From: Roseiarcus sp963749715
Lineage (GTDB): Bacteria > Pseudomonadota > Alphaproteobacteria > Rhizobiales > Beijerinckiaceae
Assembly (NCBI GenBank): GCA_963749715.1
Contig: CAVVNR010000002.1
Location: 186,001 to 250,000 of the forward strand
Direction: 5' to 3'
Length of the DNA stretch: 64,000 nucleotides
Shown in pieces: positions 1-7,497 of the stretch. How positions within the stretch are numbered: position 1 is the stretch's first letter; the number at the start of each line of letters is the position of its first letter. The position numbers were made by a program, and so were the translations under genes. Under the pieces are notes generated by a model that saw nothing but the letters and a program-made list of their open reading frames with translations, had not been told where the DNA came from and ran no database searches.

Positions 1-1
1 C

Positions 2-2146
2 TGCGGCGCGCGCGGCGGCGACGCCCGCGACACTGTCCTCAATCACCAGGCAGTCCTTCGGCGCCGTGCCCATCGCGCGCGCTGCAAACAGGAAAAGATC
101 GGGACTGGGCTTTCCCTGCGCGACTTCTGTTGCAGAGAAAATATTAGGCGCGAAAAGGGTCTCGTACCCTGTGACCCGAAGCGCGAAGCTGAGCCTTTCG
201 GGCGCGCTCGAAGAGGCGACGCAAACGCGCGCCTGCAAGCCGCAGACGGCCTGCTGCACGCCCTCGACCCCCTTCAGCTCAGCCGCGAAGGCCCCGAGGA
301 TCTCGCGCGAGAGGTCGTCGGGAAACTCCTTGGGCAACGGCCCCCCGAGCTCAGTTTCGACCTTCTGCACGGCCAAATCGAGGCGCCGGCCGAGGAACCG
401 CTCGCGCGTCTCCTCGTCGGTCAGGCGAAAGCCAGCCTCGCCGAGCCGGCGACGGGTGACGGCGAGCGCAATCACTTCACTGTCGACGAGAACCCCGTCG
501 CAATCGAAAATGACGACCTCGGGCCAGCTGGGTTTCCGCGCAGCTCGGCGAATTTCCCGCTCGGCCTGGCGCAGCATCTCATGCGCCCGGCGCTTTCGCG
601 CGTGGAACGCCGAAACCGCCCCGCCAGCGGGGGCCGCACGAAGCGCGATCGCCGACATCGACCCCATCGCCGAGACGAGGGTCTGCCTTCCCGCCGCGAC
701 AGCCCCGATCATCGCCGAACCGAGCAGCACCGGTTCCGGCGTGTCGGTCGCCTCGACCATCTTGCCGCATACATCAGCGATGATCTGGCGGACCAAGGGG
801 CTCCGCGCCGCGCCGCCGCTGACGACAATCGCATCGAATTCGTAACCGGCCCGCTCGAGCTTGGCGACGATATCGGCCAAGCCATAGGCGAGACCGCAAA
901 GCGAGGCGACGTGGAGCTCCTGCAAACTCCCGGCGTCTTCGCGCAGATCCATCCCAATGACGCCTCCGCGGGCGCCCGAATCGGCCAGTGGCGATCGGCT
1001 GCCGATGAAATCGGGCAGGACATGCAGGCCCGCGGCGATCAGCGCCGCAGGCGAGAGTCCGCCAGCGCGCGCGACGATGTCCTTCTCGAGCGCCGTCAGC
1101 GCGTGCGAGCCCGCGCGCGCCGCCAGCGCGCCATACGCCGGATGCAGTCGCAACAGATGATCGATCGCCGCGCCGAACGCCGACTGGCCGCCGTCGATCA
1201 GCCATTGATCGGGGGTCAGCGCCCCGAAATGCGGTCCCCAGACGCCGTCGATGAATCGGGGTCCGTCCGAGAGCGCCATGCAGCTCGACGACGTGCCGAG
1301 GATCAGCGCCAGACGCCGCCGCGGATCGGCCGGCGCCCCAGCCGCGCGCGCCCCAAGCGTGGCCGCGGCTCCGGCGTGCGCATCGACCAAGCCGGCGCCG
1401 ACCGGCGTCCCGGGCCGCAACGCCATGGCCGCGGCGGCCTCCGCCGTCAGCCCTCGGCCGAGGGGCGTGCCCGGCTGCGCCGGATGAGCGCCAATAAGGG
1501 CGTAGTCGCCGTCTCTGAGAAAGCCGAGGCCGACGCTGTCGAAGAATTCGTCCGGCCAGCGCTTCTCGAACGCCGAATAGCCGAACTTGCAAGTCGCCGT
1601 GCACGCCGAGCGAGCAAGCGATCCGGTGGCGCGAAACGACAGGAAATCGGTGAGATCGAACAGATGCCCGGCGTTGGCGATCGTTTCGGGCTTGCGCCGC
1701 GCGAGCCACGCAAGCTTCGGAATATGCATCTCGGGGGAAATCTTGCCGCCAACGTAATGGAGCGCTTCGTGTCCGCCGGCGTTGATCCGGTCAGCGTCGT
1801 CGATGGCGCGATGGTCCATCCATGCGATCACATCCCGCTCATGCGCGCCGGTCGGGCTCACCGAGAGCGGACGCGCGTCGCGGTCCAGCGCGATCAGCGA
1901 GCACGTCGCGTCGAATCCCATGCCGGAGACCGCGCCGGGCGGCACGCCCGATGTCTCGACCGCTTTCCGCACCGCGGAGGTCGCGGCGCGCCAGATGTCA
2001 TCGGACGATTGCTCTACGATCTCGCCGGGCTCGCGCCAGGTGGCGATGGGCCGCCGGGCGTTGGCGATGAGCCGCCCCGCGCGATCGAATACCCCCGCTC
2101 TGGCGCTGAGGGTGCCGACGTCCACGCCGATATAGACCTCGTCCAT
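2..2146 (-). CDS. FGGY carbohydrate kinase fused to HAD hydrolase (3' end beyond window)
   Basis: One open frame of at least 715 codons. Residues 1-520 are an FGGY pentulose/ribulokinase-type sugar kinase: an N-terminal ATPase fold starts VYIGVDVGTLSARAGVFD and the second nucleotide-binding motif VSGGAARSPLVRQ lies near residue 442. After a short basic linker (about residues 524-543) the same frame continues into a HAD phosphatase: nucleophile motif VIFDCDGVLVDSE with Asp548/Asp550, a VASSS motif II, the motif III lysine in GKPSPDLF and motif IV VIEDS just before the window edge. The likely role is phosphorylation of a ketopentose or sugar alcohol plus dephosphorylation of a sugar phosphate, acting in the cytosol. 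Neither substrate can be read. ATG at 2146 is the only start giving the full kinase N-terminus. No stop triplet occurs in any forward frame of the linker, so a single hidden indel does not explain the fusion. Confidence 0.88.
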   Translation of the reverse strand, partial: MDEVYIGVDVGTLSARAGVFDRAGRLIANARRPIATWREPGEIVEQSSDDIWRAATSAVRKAVETSGVPPGAVSGMGFDATCSLIALDRDARPLSVSPTGAHERDVIAWMDHRAIDDADRINAGGHEALHYVGGKISPEMHIPKLAWLARRKPETIANAGHLFDLTDFLSFRATGSLARSACTATCKFGYSAFEKRWPDEFFDSVGLGFLRDGDYALIGAHPAQPGTPLGRGLTAEAAAAMALRPGTPVGAGLVDAHAGAAATLGARAAGAPADPRRRLALILGTSSSCMALSDGPRFIDGVWGPHFGALTPDQWLIDGGQSAFGAAIDHLLRLHPAYGALAARAGSHALTALEKDIVARAGGLSPAALIAAGLHVLPDFIGSRSPLADSGARGGVIGMDLREDAGSLQELHVASLCGLAYGLADIVAKLERAGYEFDAIVVSGGAARSPLVRQIIADVCGKMVEATDTPEPVLLGSAMIGAVAAGRQTLVSAMGSMSAIALRAAPAGGAVSAFHARKRRAHEMLRQAEREIRRAARKPSWPEVVIFDCDGVLVDSEVIALAVTRRRLGEAGFRLTDEETRERFLGRRLDLAVQKVETELGGPLPKEFPDDLSREILGAFAAELKGVEGVQQAVCGLQARVCVASSSAPERLSFALRVTGYETLFAPNIFSATEVAQGKPSPDLFLFAARAMGTAPKDCLVIEDSVAGVAAARAA

Positions 2147-2232
2147 TTTTCCTCGGCCTCGCTCGTGCGGGAGATTCCCCCTTTTTGGGGGCCGCTGGCA
2201 AGCGAAAGCGCCGAGGCGCCCTAGCCGAACGG

Positions 2233-3234
2233 TCAGGCGGGCAAGGTCAGGAGGCCTGCCGCGCCGGTCTCCGCGCCGAACAACAGGCGTGCGCCGGCGG
2301 CGTCCCAGCCGAGCGCGCTCACCGAGCCGCCGCCCGGATCGCGCACCTCAATTTCGGCCGCGTCGGCCAGCCGGCACAACAGAACGGTCCCGTCCGCGTA
2401 GCCGATGGCGACGACTTGAGCTTTCGGATGAAAAGCGACCCTGGTCACCCGCGCTTGGCGCACGCCGCATTCACGTGGGGCCTTGCCCATCGGCCCGTCC
2501 TTATCCTTGAACGGCCAGACGACGGCGGCGTCAGCGCCCGAGGTTGCAAGCCACTGGCCGTCGTGCGACCACGACAGCGAGCGCGTTTTGCCCGGGTATC
2601 CGGTCATGCGCATATTGCGCAGATCGGCCACCCGCCAGCCGTGCAGCGCGTTCTCCTGCATCGAGGTGACGAGAAAACGCCCATCCGGAGAGAAGGTCGC
2701 GTCGAGATGTGCGCCCTTCCACTCCAGAGTTTGCGGGGCGCCTTCGACCTTTGGAAACCACAGCGTCGCGCCATTGTAGTGCGTCGCCGCAAGGCGGTAC
2801 CCCTTGGGCTGGAAGGCAAGGCCCCGAGCCGTCGAGGGCGCGCTCCAGGTCTGGACGGCCCCTGTCTCGTCGCGCGCACGAACCTGCTTGCCAACGCTCC
2901 ACGCGCAAGCCTTGCCGCGCAAAGCTAGCGCGTCGATCCACCTGCCCTTCTCGTCCGCGATCTCTCGCGGTCCGCCATCAGACCGCAACGCGACGACCCG
3001 CCCATCGTCGCCGCCAGTCAGTATCGTTTGGCCGTCGGTGATCGCCGTCAGGATCGCCCCGTCCGGGTGGGCGACGACGCGTTTCTGATCCTCCGGCTCG
3101 CCGATCAACACGGCCCCGTCAGCCAGCGCGAGCGTCGGCGCGCCGTCGACAAACGCCGCCGCCACGACATGAGCGCCTGTCTCGAACAGGCGGGCGTGCT
3201 GCGCGAGGGAAGCGGTCGCCGGCGGGTCGGTCAT
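2233..3234 (-). CDS. WD40 repeat protein
   Basis: Predicted cytoplasmic beta-propeller of about 333 residues with repeated WD40-like blades (for example RSLSWSHDGQWLATSGADA and TRVAFHPKAQVVAIGYADG, each with the small/hydrophobic-D-G-x pattern). There is no signal peptide. The frame is open further upstream to 3288, which would overlap the CobW-type gene by 38 bases. ATG at 3234 starts 16 bases after that gene's stop and leaves the propeller intact, so I prefer it. The tight same-strand coupling to a CobW/ZNG GTPase suggests a shared role, perhaps as a protein-interaction platform in metal delivery; this is inference from context. The catalytic function, if any, is unknown. Confidence 0.85.
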   Translation of the reverse strand: MTDPPATASLAQHARLFETGAHVVAAAFVDGAPTLALADGAVLIGEPEDQKRVVAHPDGAILTAITDGQTILTGGDDGRVVALRSDGGPREIADEKGRWIDALALRGKACAWSVGKQVRARDETGAVQTWSAPSTARGLAFQPKGYRLAATHYNGATLWFPKVEGAPQTLEWKGAHLDATFSPDGRFLVTSMQENALHGWRVADLRNMRMTGYPGKTRSLSWSHDGQWLATSGADAAVVWPFKDKDGPMGKAPRECGVRQARVTRVAFHPKAQVVAIGYADGTVLLCRLADAAEIEVRDPGGGSVSALGWDAAGARLLFGAETGAAGLLTLPA

Positions 3235-3250
3235 GAAAACGAAAGGGCGG

Positions 3251-4288
3251 TCAAGCCGCGCAGGCCAAGAATCCGTTGCGGATGTCATCCTCCGCGAGGT
3301 CGCGGCCGATGAACACGACCTTCGACTCCCGCTTCTCGTCCGGCTTCCATTCGCGCTGCGAATCGCCGTCGAGCATCATGTGGACGCCCTGAAACACGAA
3401 GCGCTTCGGGTCGCCTTTCATCGCCACGATGCCCTTGCAGCGCAGGATGTTGGGACCCTGCTCCTGGGTAACTTGGTTGATCCAGGGCATGAACTTCGCC
3501 GGGTCGACCTCGCCCTCGAGCCTCACAGCGACCGATTGCATGTCCTCGTCGTGATAGTGCTTGAGGCCGTGATGATGATGGCCGTCGTCACTGTCATGCT
3601 GATGGTCATGATCGCGGTCGTGGTCTTCGGCCACGAGGAAATCGGGCTCGATGTCGAGGATGCGGTCGAGATCGAAGGCGCGGCGCTCGAGCACATCGGC
3701 GATCGGAACGTCGCATTTTCTTGCCCGATGGAGCGAGGCGTAGGGGTTGATCGCGCGGATGCGCGCCTCGACCTCGCGCAGTTCCACGGCGCTCACGAGG
3801 TCGGTCTTGTTGATGATGATGACGTCGGCGAAGGCGATCTGGTTCTTGGCCTCGGGCGCGTCGCGCAGGCGCTGGGCGAGCCATTTTGCGTCGGCGACGG
3901 TCACCACCGCGTCGAGACGGGCAGCCTCGCGCACATCCTCGTCGACGAAAAAGGTCTGCGCTACCGGCGCAGGGTCGGCGAGGCCGGTCGTCTCGACGAT
4001 GATCGCGTCAAACCGGCCCTTGCGTTTCATCAGGCCCTCAATGATGCGGATGAGATCGCCCCGCACCGTGCAGCAGATGCAACCATTGTTCATCTCGAAC
4101 ACTTCTTCGTCCGCGCCGACGATCAGCTCGTTGTCGATGCCGATCTCGCCGAATTCATTGACCACCACCGCATAGCGCTTGCCATGCGGCTCGCTCAGAA
4201 TCCGGTTGAGCAGCGTCGTCTTGCCGGCCCCGAGGTAGCCCGTGAGGACAGTGACGGGAATTTTCTCCGGCTCGTGGCTCGTGGTCAC
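3251..4288 (-). CDS. CobW/ZNG-family GTPase, probable zinc metallochaperone
   Basis: 345-residue G3E-family GTPase. Visible are the P-loop GYLGAGKT (residues 17-24), a nucleotide-linked metal-binding CxCC motif (GCICC, residues 69-73), an NKTD guanine-specificity motif near residue 170, a histidine/aspartate-rich insert (about residues 225-248) and the CobW C-terminal domain. This set is typical of COG0523 proteins that insert or deliver zinc (ZNG1/YeiR/YjiA type) rather than of cobalamin-biosynthetic CobW, and no cobalamin genes are nearby. The start is GTG at 4288, preceded by a GAGGAG sequence. The 95 bases upstream hold no AT-rich palindrome resembling a Zur box, so zinc repression is not supported here. 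The WD40 gene follows directly. Confidence 0.93.
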   Translation of the reverse strand: MTTSHEPEKIPVTVLTGYLGAGKTTLLNRILSEPHGKRYAVVVNEFGEIGIDNELIVGADEEVFEMNNGCICCTVRGDLIRIIEGLMKRKGRFDAIIVETTGLADPAPVAQTFFVDEDVREAARLDAVVTVADAKWLAQRLRDAPEAKNQIAFADVIIINKTDLVSAVELREVEARIRAINPYASLHRARKCDVPIADVLERRAFDLDRILDIEPDFLVAEDHDRDHDHQHDSDDGHHHHGLKHYHDEDMQSVAVRLEGEVDPAKFMPWINQVTQEQGPNILRCKGIVAMKGDPKRFVFQGVHMMLDGDSQREWKPDEKRESKVVFIGRDLAEDDIRNGFLACAA

Positions 4289-4383
4289 GCGGTTGGTCTC
4301 CTCATCTCAAGGGGTCGCCCCGCCATATAGGGCTGGGCCGCGTCCATGGGTAGGGGCGGCGCCGGCCCACGACCAGTTCGGCG

Positions 4384-4779
4384 CTACCAGCCGCCCGAGC
4401 CGAATCCGAAGTTGGTCCCGACATAGGCCCCGGTCCATCGCCAAACGGGAGGCGTGGCCCAAGTCGGCTGCACATGAACGAACGGCGGCGGCATTTCGTC
4501 GCCGGGCAATGTCGCGGGCGGCAGGCCGAGAACCACCGCGTCGGCAGGAAGGTAGCCCGACAAATGCCGCCACGAGGCCATGCACCAGCCGCGGGGGCAC
4601 CTCCGGTCCACCTCGATTTCCGCGCTCGCCGGAATCCGCTGCACCACCGCCGCCTTCGCCGACGGCGCGGCGCGCATCGTGACGGGAGCGCCGGTCATCG
4701 CGAGTTCGGCGAGCGAGGGACTGGCCAGCGCGACGGCGAGACAAACCCCGAAGACAACCCGCCCAATCATTCCGGCCAA
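4384..4779 (-). CDS. Secreted SH3-domain protein
   Basis: 131-residue protein with an N-terminal signal peptide (hydrophobic stretch about residues 5-23, cleavage plausible after ASPSLA) followed by a bacterial SH3 domain: the pattern MTGAPVTMRAAPSAKAAVVQ, then GWCMASW and SGYLPADAV, is typical of SH3b modules that bind cell-wall peptides. The tail is Gly/aromatic-rich and ends GFGSGGW. It probably acts in the periplasm, possibly on peptidoglycan, but the ligand is unknown. Its promoter region contains a run of near 10-bp phased A-tracts (4883-4925). It is followed by the CobW-type gene on the same strand after about 95 bases, so co-transcription is possible. Confidence 0.8.
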   Translation of the reverse strand: MAGMIGRVVFGVCLAVALASPSLAELAMTGAPVTMRAAPSAKAAVVQRIPASAEIEVDRRCPRGWCMASWRHLSGYLPADAVVLGLPPATLPGDEMPPPFVHVQPTWATPPVWRWTGAYVGTNFGFGSGGW

Positions 4780-4879
4780 GATTCCGTGTTTCTATGAACC
4801 GACGATAGTCGCCTTGCCGGCGCTGGTCGAGAGCCGTCCGGGCGGTCCGCAGCCGATCGCGGCCGGATCGGACGCGGTC

Positions 4880-4975
4880 GAGGCAAAAACTGGCGACAAT
4901 CCGCGAAAATCGGCCAAAACGAAAGCGCTGCTTTTTCCTTTCTTTTGCTTTTTGGATTCCGGGCTTTTCAGAGGT
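4880..4975. promoter_or_regulatory. Phased A-tracts and T-rich arm upstream of the SH3 gene
   Basis: A-tracts of four to five bases recur at roughly 10-base steps (about 4884, 4906, 4916, 4922) and are followed by a T-rich segment (4931-4965). The A-rich CCAAAACGAAAGC block and the later GCTTTTTGG are partly complementary. Helically phased A-tracts are known to bend DNA. The gene start at 4779 (minus strand) lies about 100 bases away, so this may be a curved promoter-upstream element. A similar arrangement occurs at 17511-17685. Confidence 0.4.
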
Positions 4976-5018
4976 TTACCGCCGATTCAAATAATTTTTT
5001 CCTCTCCTCCAATCCGCT

Positions 5019-5204
5019 CGTGGGGACAAATGCAACAAGCATCTCACCCACAACAAATCCTGGCGCGACTATCGCACCTTCGCCGAGGCCGAGTTGTGGT
5101 TCCTATGCGACAAAGTCCCGCGATGCTGGAACCACCTTTTCCGCAATTCGGTAACCGACAACTTCCGCCTCATCAATCCCACGGATTTTCGGGTTATCGC
5201 GTGA
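5019..5204 (+). pseudogene. IS630-type transposase C-terminal remnant
   Basis: A reading frame ending at the TGA at 5202-5204 encodes about 60 residues that resemble the C-terminal end of IS630-family DDE transposases: an aromatic/acidic helix (RTFAEAELWFLCDKVPRCW) followed by the ending VTDNFRLINPTDFRVIA. No start codon or catalytic DDE region precedes it; the same frame has a stop at about 4992. The 512-base gap between 4779 and 5293 therefore holds only this fragment and the A-tract region. It suggests an old insertion that has since been deleted. The match is from memory of family endings, hence moderate confidence. Confidence 0.55.
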
Positions 5205-5292
5205 GCCGAGTATAACCCATAATTCTGATTTTCGCAAGTCCGAGCATGCTTTTTCCTTGCGCCGGGCGTCCCGATCGGGTCTCGCATCGAGG

Positions 5293-5817
5293 CTAAATCC
5301 TGATCGCCCGCCAGCTCGGACCCCTCGGGCCGAATACCGGCTCGATGCGGAAATTGTCTTGCGGGGTCATCTTGCCGAGCGGCACGTCCTCGTCAGGCAT
5401 GACCAGGGTCGCCTGGTCGCCAACGAACATCAGGAGATGACGCCGCTGATCGAGGAGCGGCTTCGCCATCGCGTGCAGTCGCTGGTAATATGGCGCCTTG
5501 CGCCACGCGCCCGGCGAGCCCAGATCGACCTGGCCGTAGACGAAGCCGTTGGTCGGATAGACAGTGAGCACGAACCGCGCCCGGTCCGGCCGCCACTCGT
5601 CCGGCATGCTCCCGTCGGTCATCCAAAGGCAGAAGAAATCGCGGCACTGACCGGGCAGATTGTCGTGGATCGTGCAACCCTTGCCCGGCTTGCAGTACTT
5701 GCACCAGACGCCCGCCGGCTTGTCGATCTCCGGTAGGGCATAGACCTTGCAGCACATGGTGCAGCCGCCGCATTCGCGGCCGGGCGCCGACCCATAAGGG
5801 GTGAAAGACGTGGACAT
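5293..5817 (-). CDS. YkgJ-family cysteine-cluster protein
   Basis: 174-residue soluble protein of the YkgJ/UPF0153 Zn- or Fe-binding family. The N-terminus carries the family pattern CGGCTMCC (Cys16, 19, 22, 23), followed by CKYC (39, 42), a Cys in GKGC (48) and two further cysteines near 58 and 63, which can coordinate a metal or Fe-S cluster. The biochemical role of the family is not established. The gene stands alone: a transposase remnant lies downstream and a palindromic repeat separates it from the cupin gene. The start ATG at 5817 gives a normal family length. Confidence 0.87.
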   Translation of the reverse strand: MSTSFTPYGSAPGRECGGCTMCCKVYALPEIDKPAGVWCKYCKPGKGCTIHDNLPGQCRDFFCLWMTDGSMPDEWRPDRARFVLTVYPTNGFVYGQVDLGSPGAWRKAPYYQRLHAMAKPLLDQRRHLLMFVGDQATLVMPDEDVPLGKMTPQDNFRIEPVFGPRGPSWRAIRI

Positions 5818-5892
5818 GAGGCGCGGAGCTATCCCGCTCCGACGGCGCTGGCAAGGGCGCCTGCGGCGCCGCGCGCCTCACCCCGCCGCACG

Positions 5893-6001
5893 CCTCATCC
5901 TGAGGAGCGCCGAAGGCGCGTCTCGAAGGATGGCCCCGAGCGCTCTTCGGCGCCTACTGGATCGTCCTTCAAGGCCCCTTCGGGGCGCCGCAGGACGAGG
6001 G
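5893..6001. repeat. Dispersed palindromic repeat, family A copy 1
   Basis: Two arms with opposite sense flank a short centre: CCTCATCCTGAGGAGCGCCG at 5893 with GGCGCGTCTCGAAGGATGG, and TCCTTCAAGGCC followed by GGCGCCGCAGGACGAGGG ending at 6001. This is the common CCTCATCCTGAGGAG/CTCGAAGGATGG type of intergenic repeat seen in many alphaproteobacteria. A second copy lies at 10252-10373. Confidence 0.75.
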
Positions 6002-6011
6002 AGGCTGGGAT

Positions 6012-6437
6012 TCACGTCGCGCCCTCACCCGCCTCCGTCGCGCTGAACAGATATTCCACTCCGTCGAACGAATCGACCGGGAAAGCGTAGAAGAGGCGCA
6101 GGACCTCATTTCCCGTCTGGCGGATTCCATGCTCGGCCATGCGGGGAATGAACACAGCTGTCCCTGCCTTGACCTGAACCTCCTCGTCCTCGAGGCTCAC
6201 GATTCCCGTGCCTGCGAACACGTAATAGACTTCCGCCGGCGCATGCCGGTGGAGCCCGAGCCAGTCGCCGGGGCCGAGCTCAGTCACGCCGCAGGTCATT
6301 CCGGCGGTCCGGGTCAATCCCTGCGAGAAGAGGGTGCGAAAGCGAAGCCGCCCGCGCACCGGGTCGTCCCACCCGGCCTGCGGGGCATGCGCTTCGTCGA
6401 CCGCAAGCGGCTCAACTCTCTGCGAATATGATCTCAT
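6012..6437 (-). CDS. Cupin-domain protein
   Basis: 141 residues when started at ATG 6437, which is preceded by a good Shine-Dalgarno sequence (GGGAGG, about 8 bases upstream). The frame is also open to an ATG at 6545 that overlaps the upstream stop, but the extra N-terminus is Arg/Ser-rich and not family-like. The core is a single RmlC-type cupin with the first metal-binding motif GLHRHAPAEVYYVFAGTG (two His and a Glu) and a second half with GTAVFIPRMAEHGI. Small single-domain cupins of this kind are metal-dependent oxygenases, isomerases or sensors; the substrate cannot be read. It lies directly downstream of the APH-type kinase and is probably co-transcribed with it. Confidence 0.82.
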   Translation of the reverse strand: MRSYSQRVEPLAVDEAHAPQAGWDDPVRGRLRFRTLFSQGLTRTAGMTCGVTELGPGDWLGLHRHAPAEVYYVFAGTGIVSLEDEEVQVKAGTAVFIPRMAEHGIRQTGNEVLRLFYAFPVDSFDGVEYLFSATEAGEGAT

Positions 6438-6541
6438 TCCCCGCCTCCCTTGCATCGCTCGCGACCGCCGAGAGCCGACCGATCGCTTGCGACCAGAGCC
6501 TCTACCGTCCAACGATGGCTTCCTTTCGCCAGCGAACGAAG

Positions 6542-7495
6542 TCAACCGGTCGCGCGGTTCAGATTTGCCCCGAACACCTGAAGCAAGTGTCGTCTCATCT
6601 CCGGAGTGGATTCTCGCGAACTTTGGTTAAAGTTCTGACCGTGCTCGGACATGAAATCGACGAGAAAAAGGGAGACATAGAGCCGGAATACCCGGTCATC
6701 CCTCAGCTTCGCGATCTTCATCCACGCATTCACGTAGTCCGGCCGTCCACCCGCCGCCAACAGCGAAGCGAGGGTGAGGGCGACAACGTATCGCGGATCG
6801 CCAAAGCACAAGTCATCCACATCGACGATGCCCGAGAATGCCCCCTCCGGCGTGATGATGACATTCTTGGTTGTCGTGTCGTGGAGGAAAGGAACTGACG
6901 GCTGCGAGTCGAGTTCGTCGCGCGCCTTCATGACCAATTCCAACACCGCATCGACAGGCCGCAGGTCGAAGAGCCCGGCGGCGACAATTCGCGTTCGCGA
7001 TCTCGCAAGATTGGATTCCAGAACTTCCGACCACGTTTCGCAAGGCGCGTCGGTCGGCGCCACCCCATAACCGTAAAGCCCGGCAGACGCTGTGCCCGCC
7101 GTCAGCCGCTGTGCTTCTGCGACGGCCGCCGCAATGGCGACCAATCGCGAGGCTGGCAACGTTTTCACGACGTTTCCGAGATCAGCGCCCGGCAGCCGTT
7201 CCAGCACAAGATGCGGAAATGGCGGATTCAGCTCCGCGGCAATGATCTGCGGCAGCGGAACGCCAAGCGGGCGCAACAGGCCCGAGAGCTTGGCCGCGCC
7301 AATCATGGCGGCGCGACCATGCTCCGAGGCGATGCGCACGACGACCGGCGCTCGGCCGACGAAACGGGCCTCGAACACGTAATGCTGCAGGCCGGTATGG
7401 AAACGCTCGACCGCGATCGGTTGGCAACCTGTGGCCGCAGCCGCGAGAGCGGCCGCGAGCGCCCCGTCCGGCGCATTATCGACGCCCCCACCCAC
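6542..7495 (-). CDS. Aminoglycoside phosphotransferase-like (APH) family kinase
   Basis: 317-residue APH/choline-kinase fold protein. The catalytic loop is HDTTTKNVI with the Asp and Asn in the canonical spacing, and the metal-binding DxD-type motif is IVDVDDLCFGDP. An N-lobe glycine/lysine region precedes it. Members phosphorylate small molecules such as homoserine, choline, sugars or antibiotics; nothing indicates an antibiotic substrate. The start is 2 bases after the rmuC stop and the stop region overlaps a possible upstream start of the cupin gene, so rmuC, this gene and the cupin probably form one transcript. Confidence 0.85.
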   Translation of the reverse strand: MGGGVDNAPDGALAAALAAAATGCQPIAVERFHTGLQHYVFEARFVGRAPVVVRIASEHGRAAMIGAAKLSGLLRPLGVPLPQIIAAELNPPFPHLVLERLPGADLGNVVKTLPASRLVAIAAAVAEAQRLTAGTASAGLYGYGVAPTDAPCETWSEVLESNLARSRTRIVAAGLFDLRPVDAVLELVMKARDELDSQPSVPFLHDTTTKNVIITPEGAFSGIVDVDDLCFGDPRYVVALTLASLLAAGGRPDYVNAWMKIAKLRDDRVFRLYVSLFLVDFMSEHGQNFNQSSRESTPEMRRHLLQVFGANLNRATG

Positions 7496-7497
7496 CT

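Noticed and set aside
581..2224. Long plus-strand open frame opposite the kinase-HAD gene
   Set aside because: Arg/Ala-rich translation with no family features; it is antisense to a well-recognised gene and reflects high GC.
3234..3288. Upstream start for the WD40 gene at 3288
   Set aside because: It would overlap the CobW-type gene by 38 bases and adds residues unlike the family; ATG 3234 fits better.
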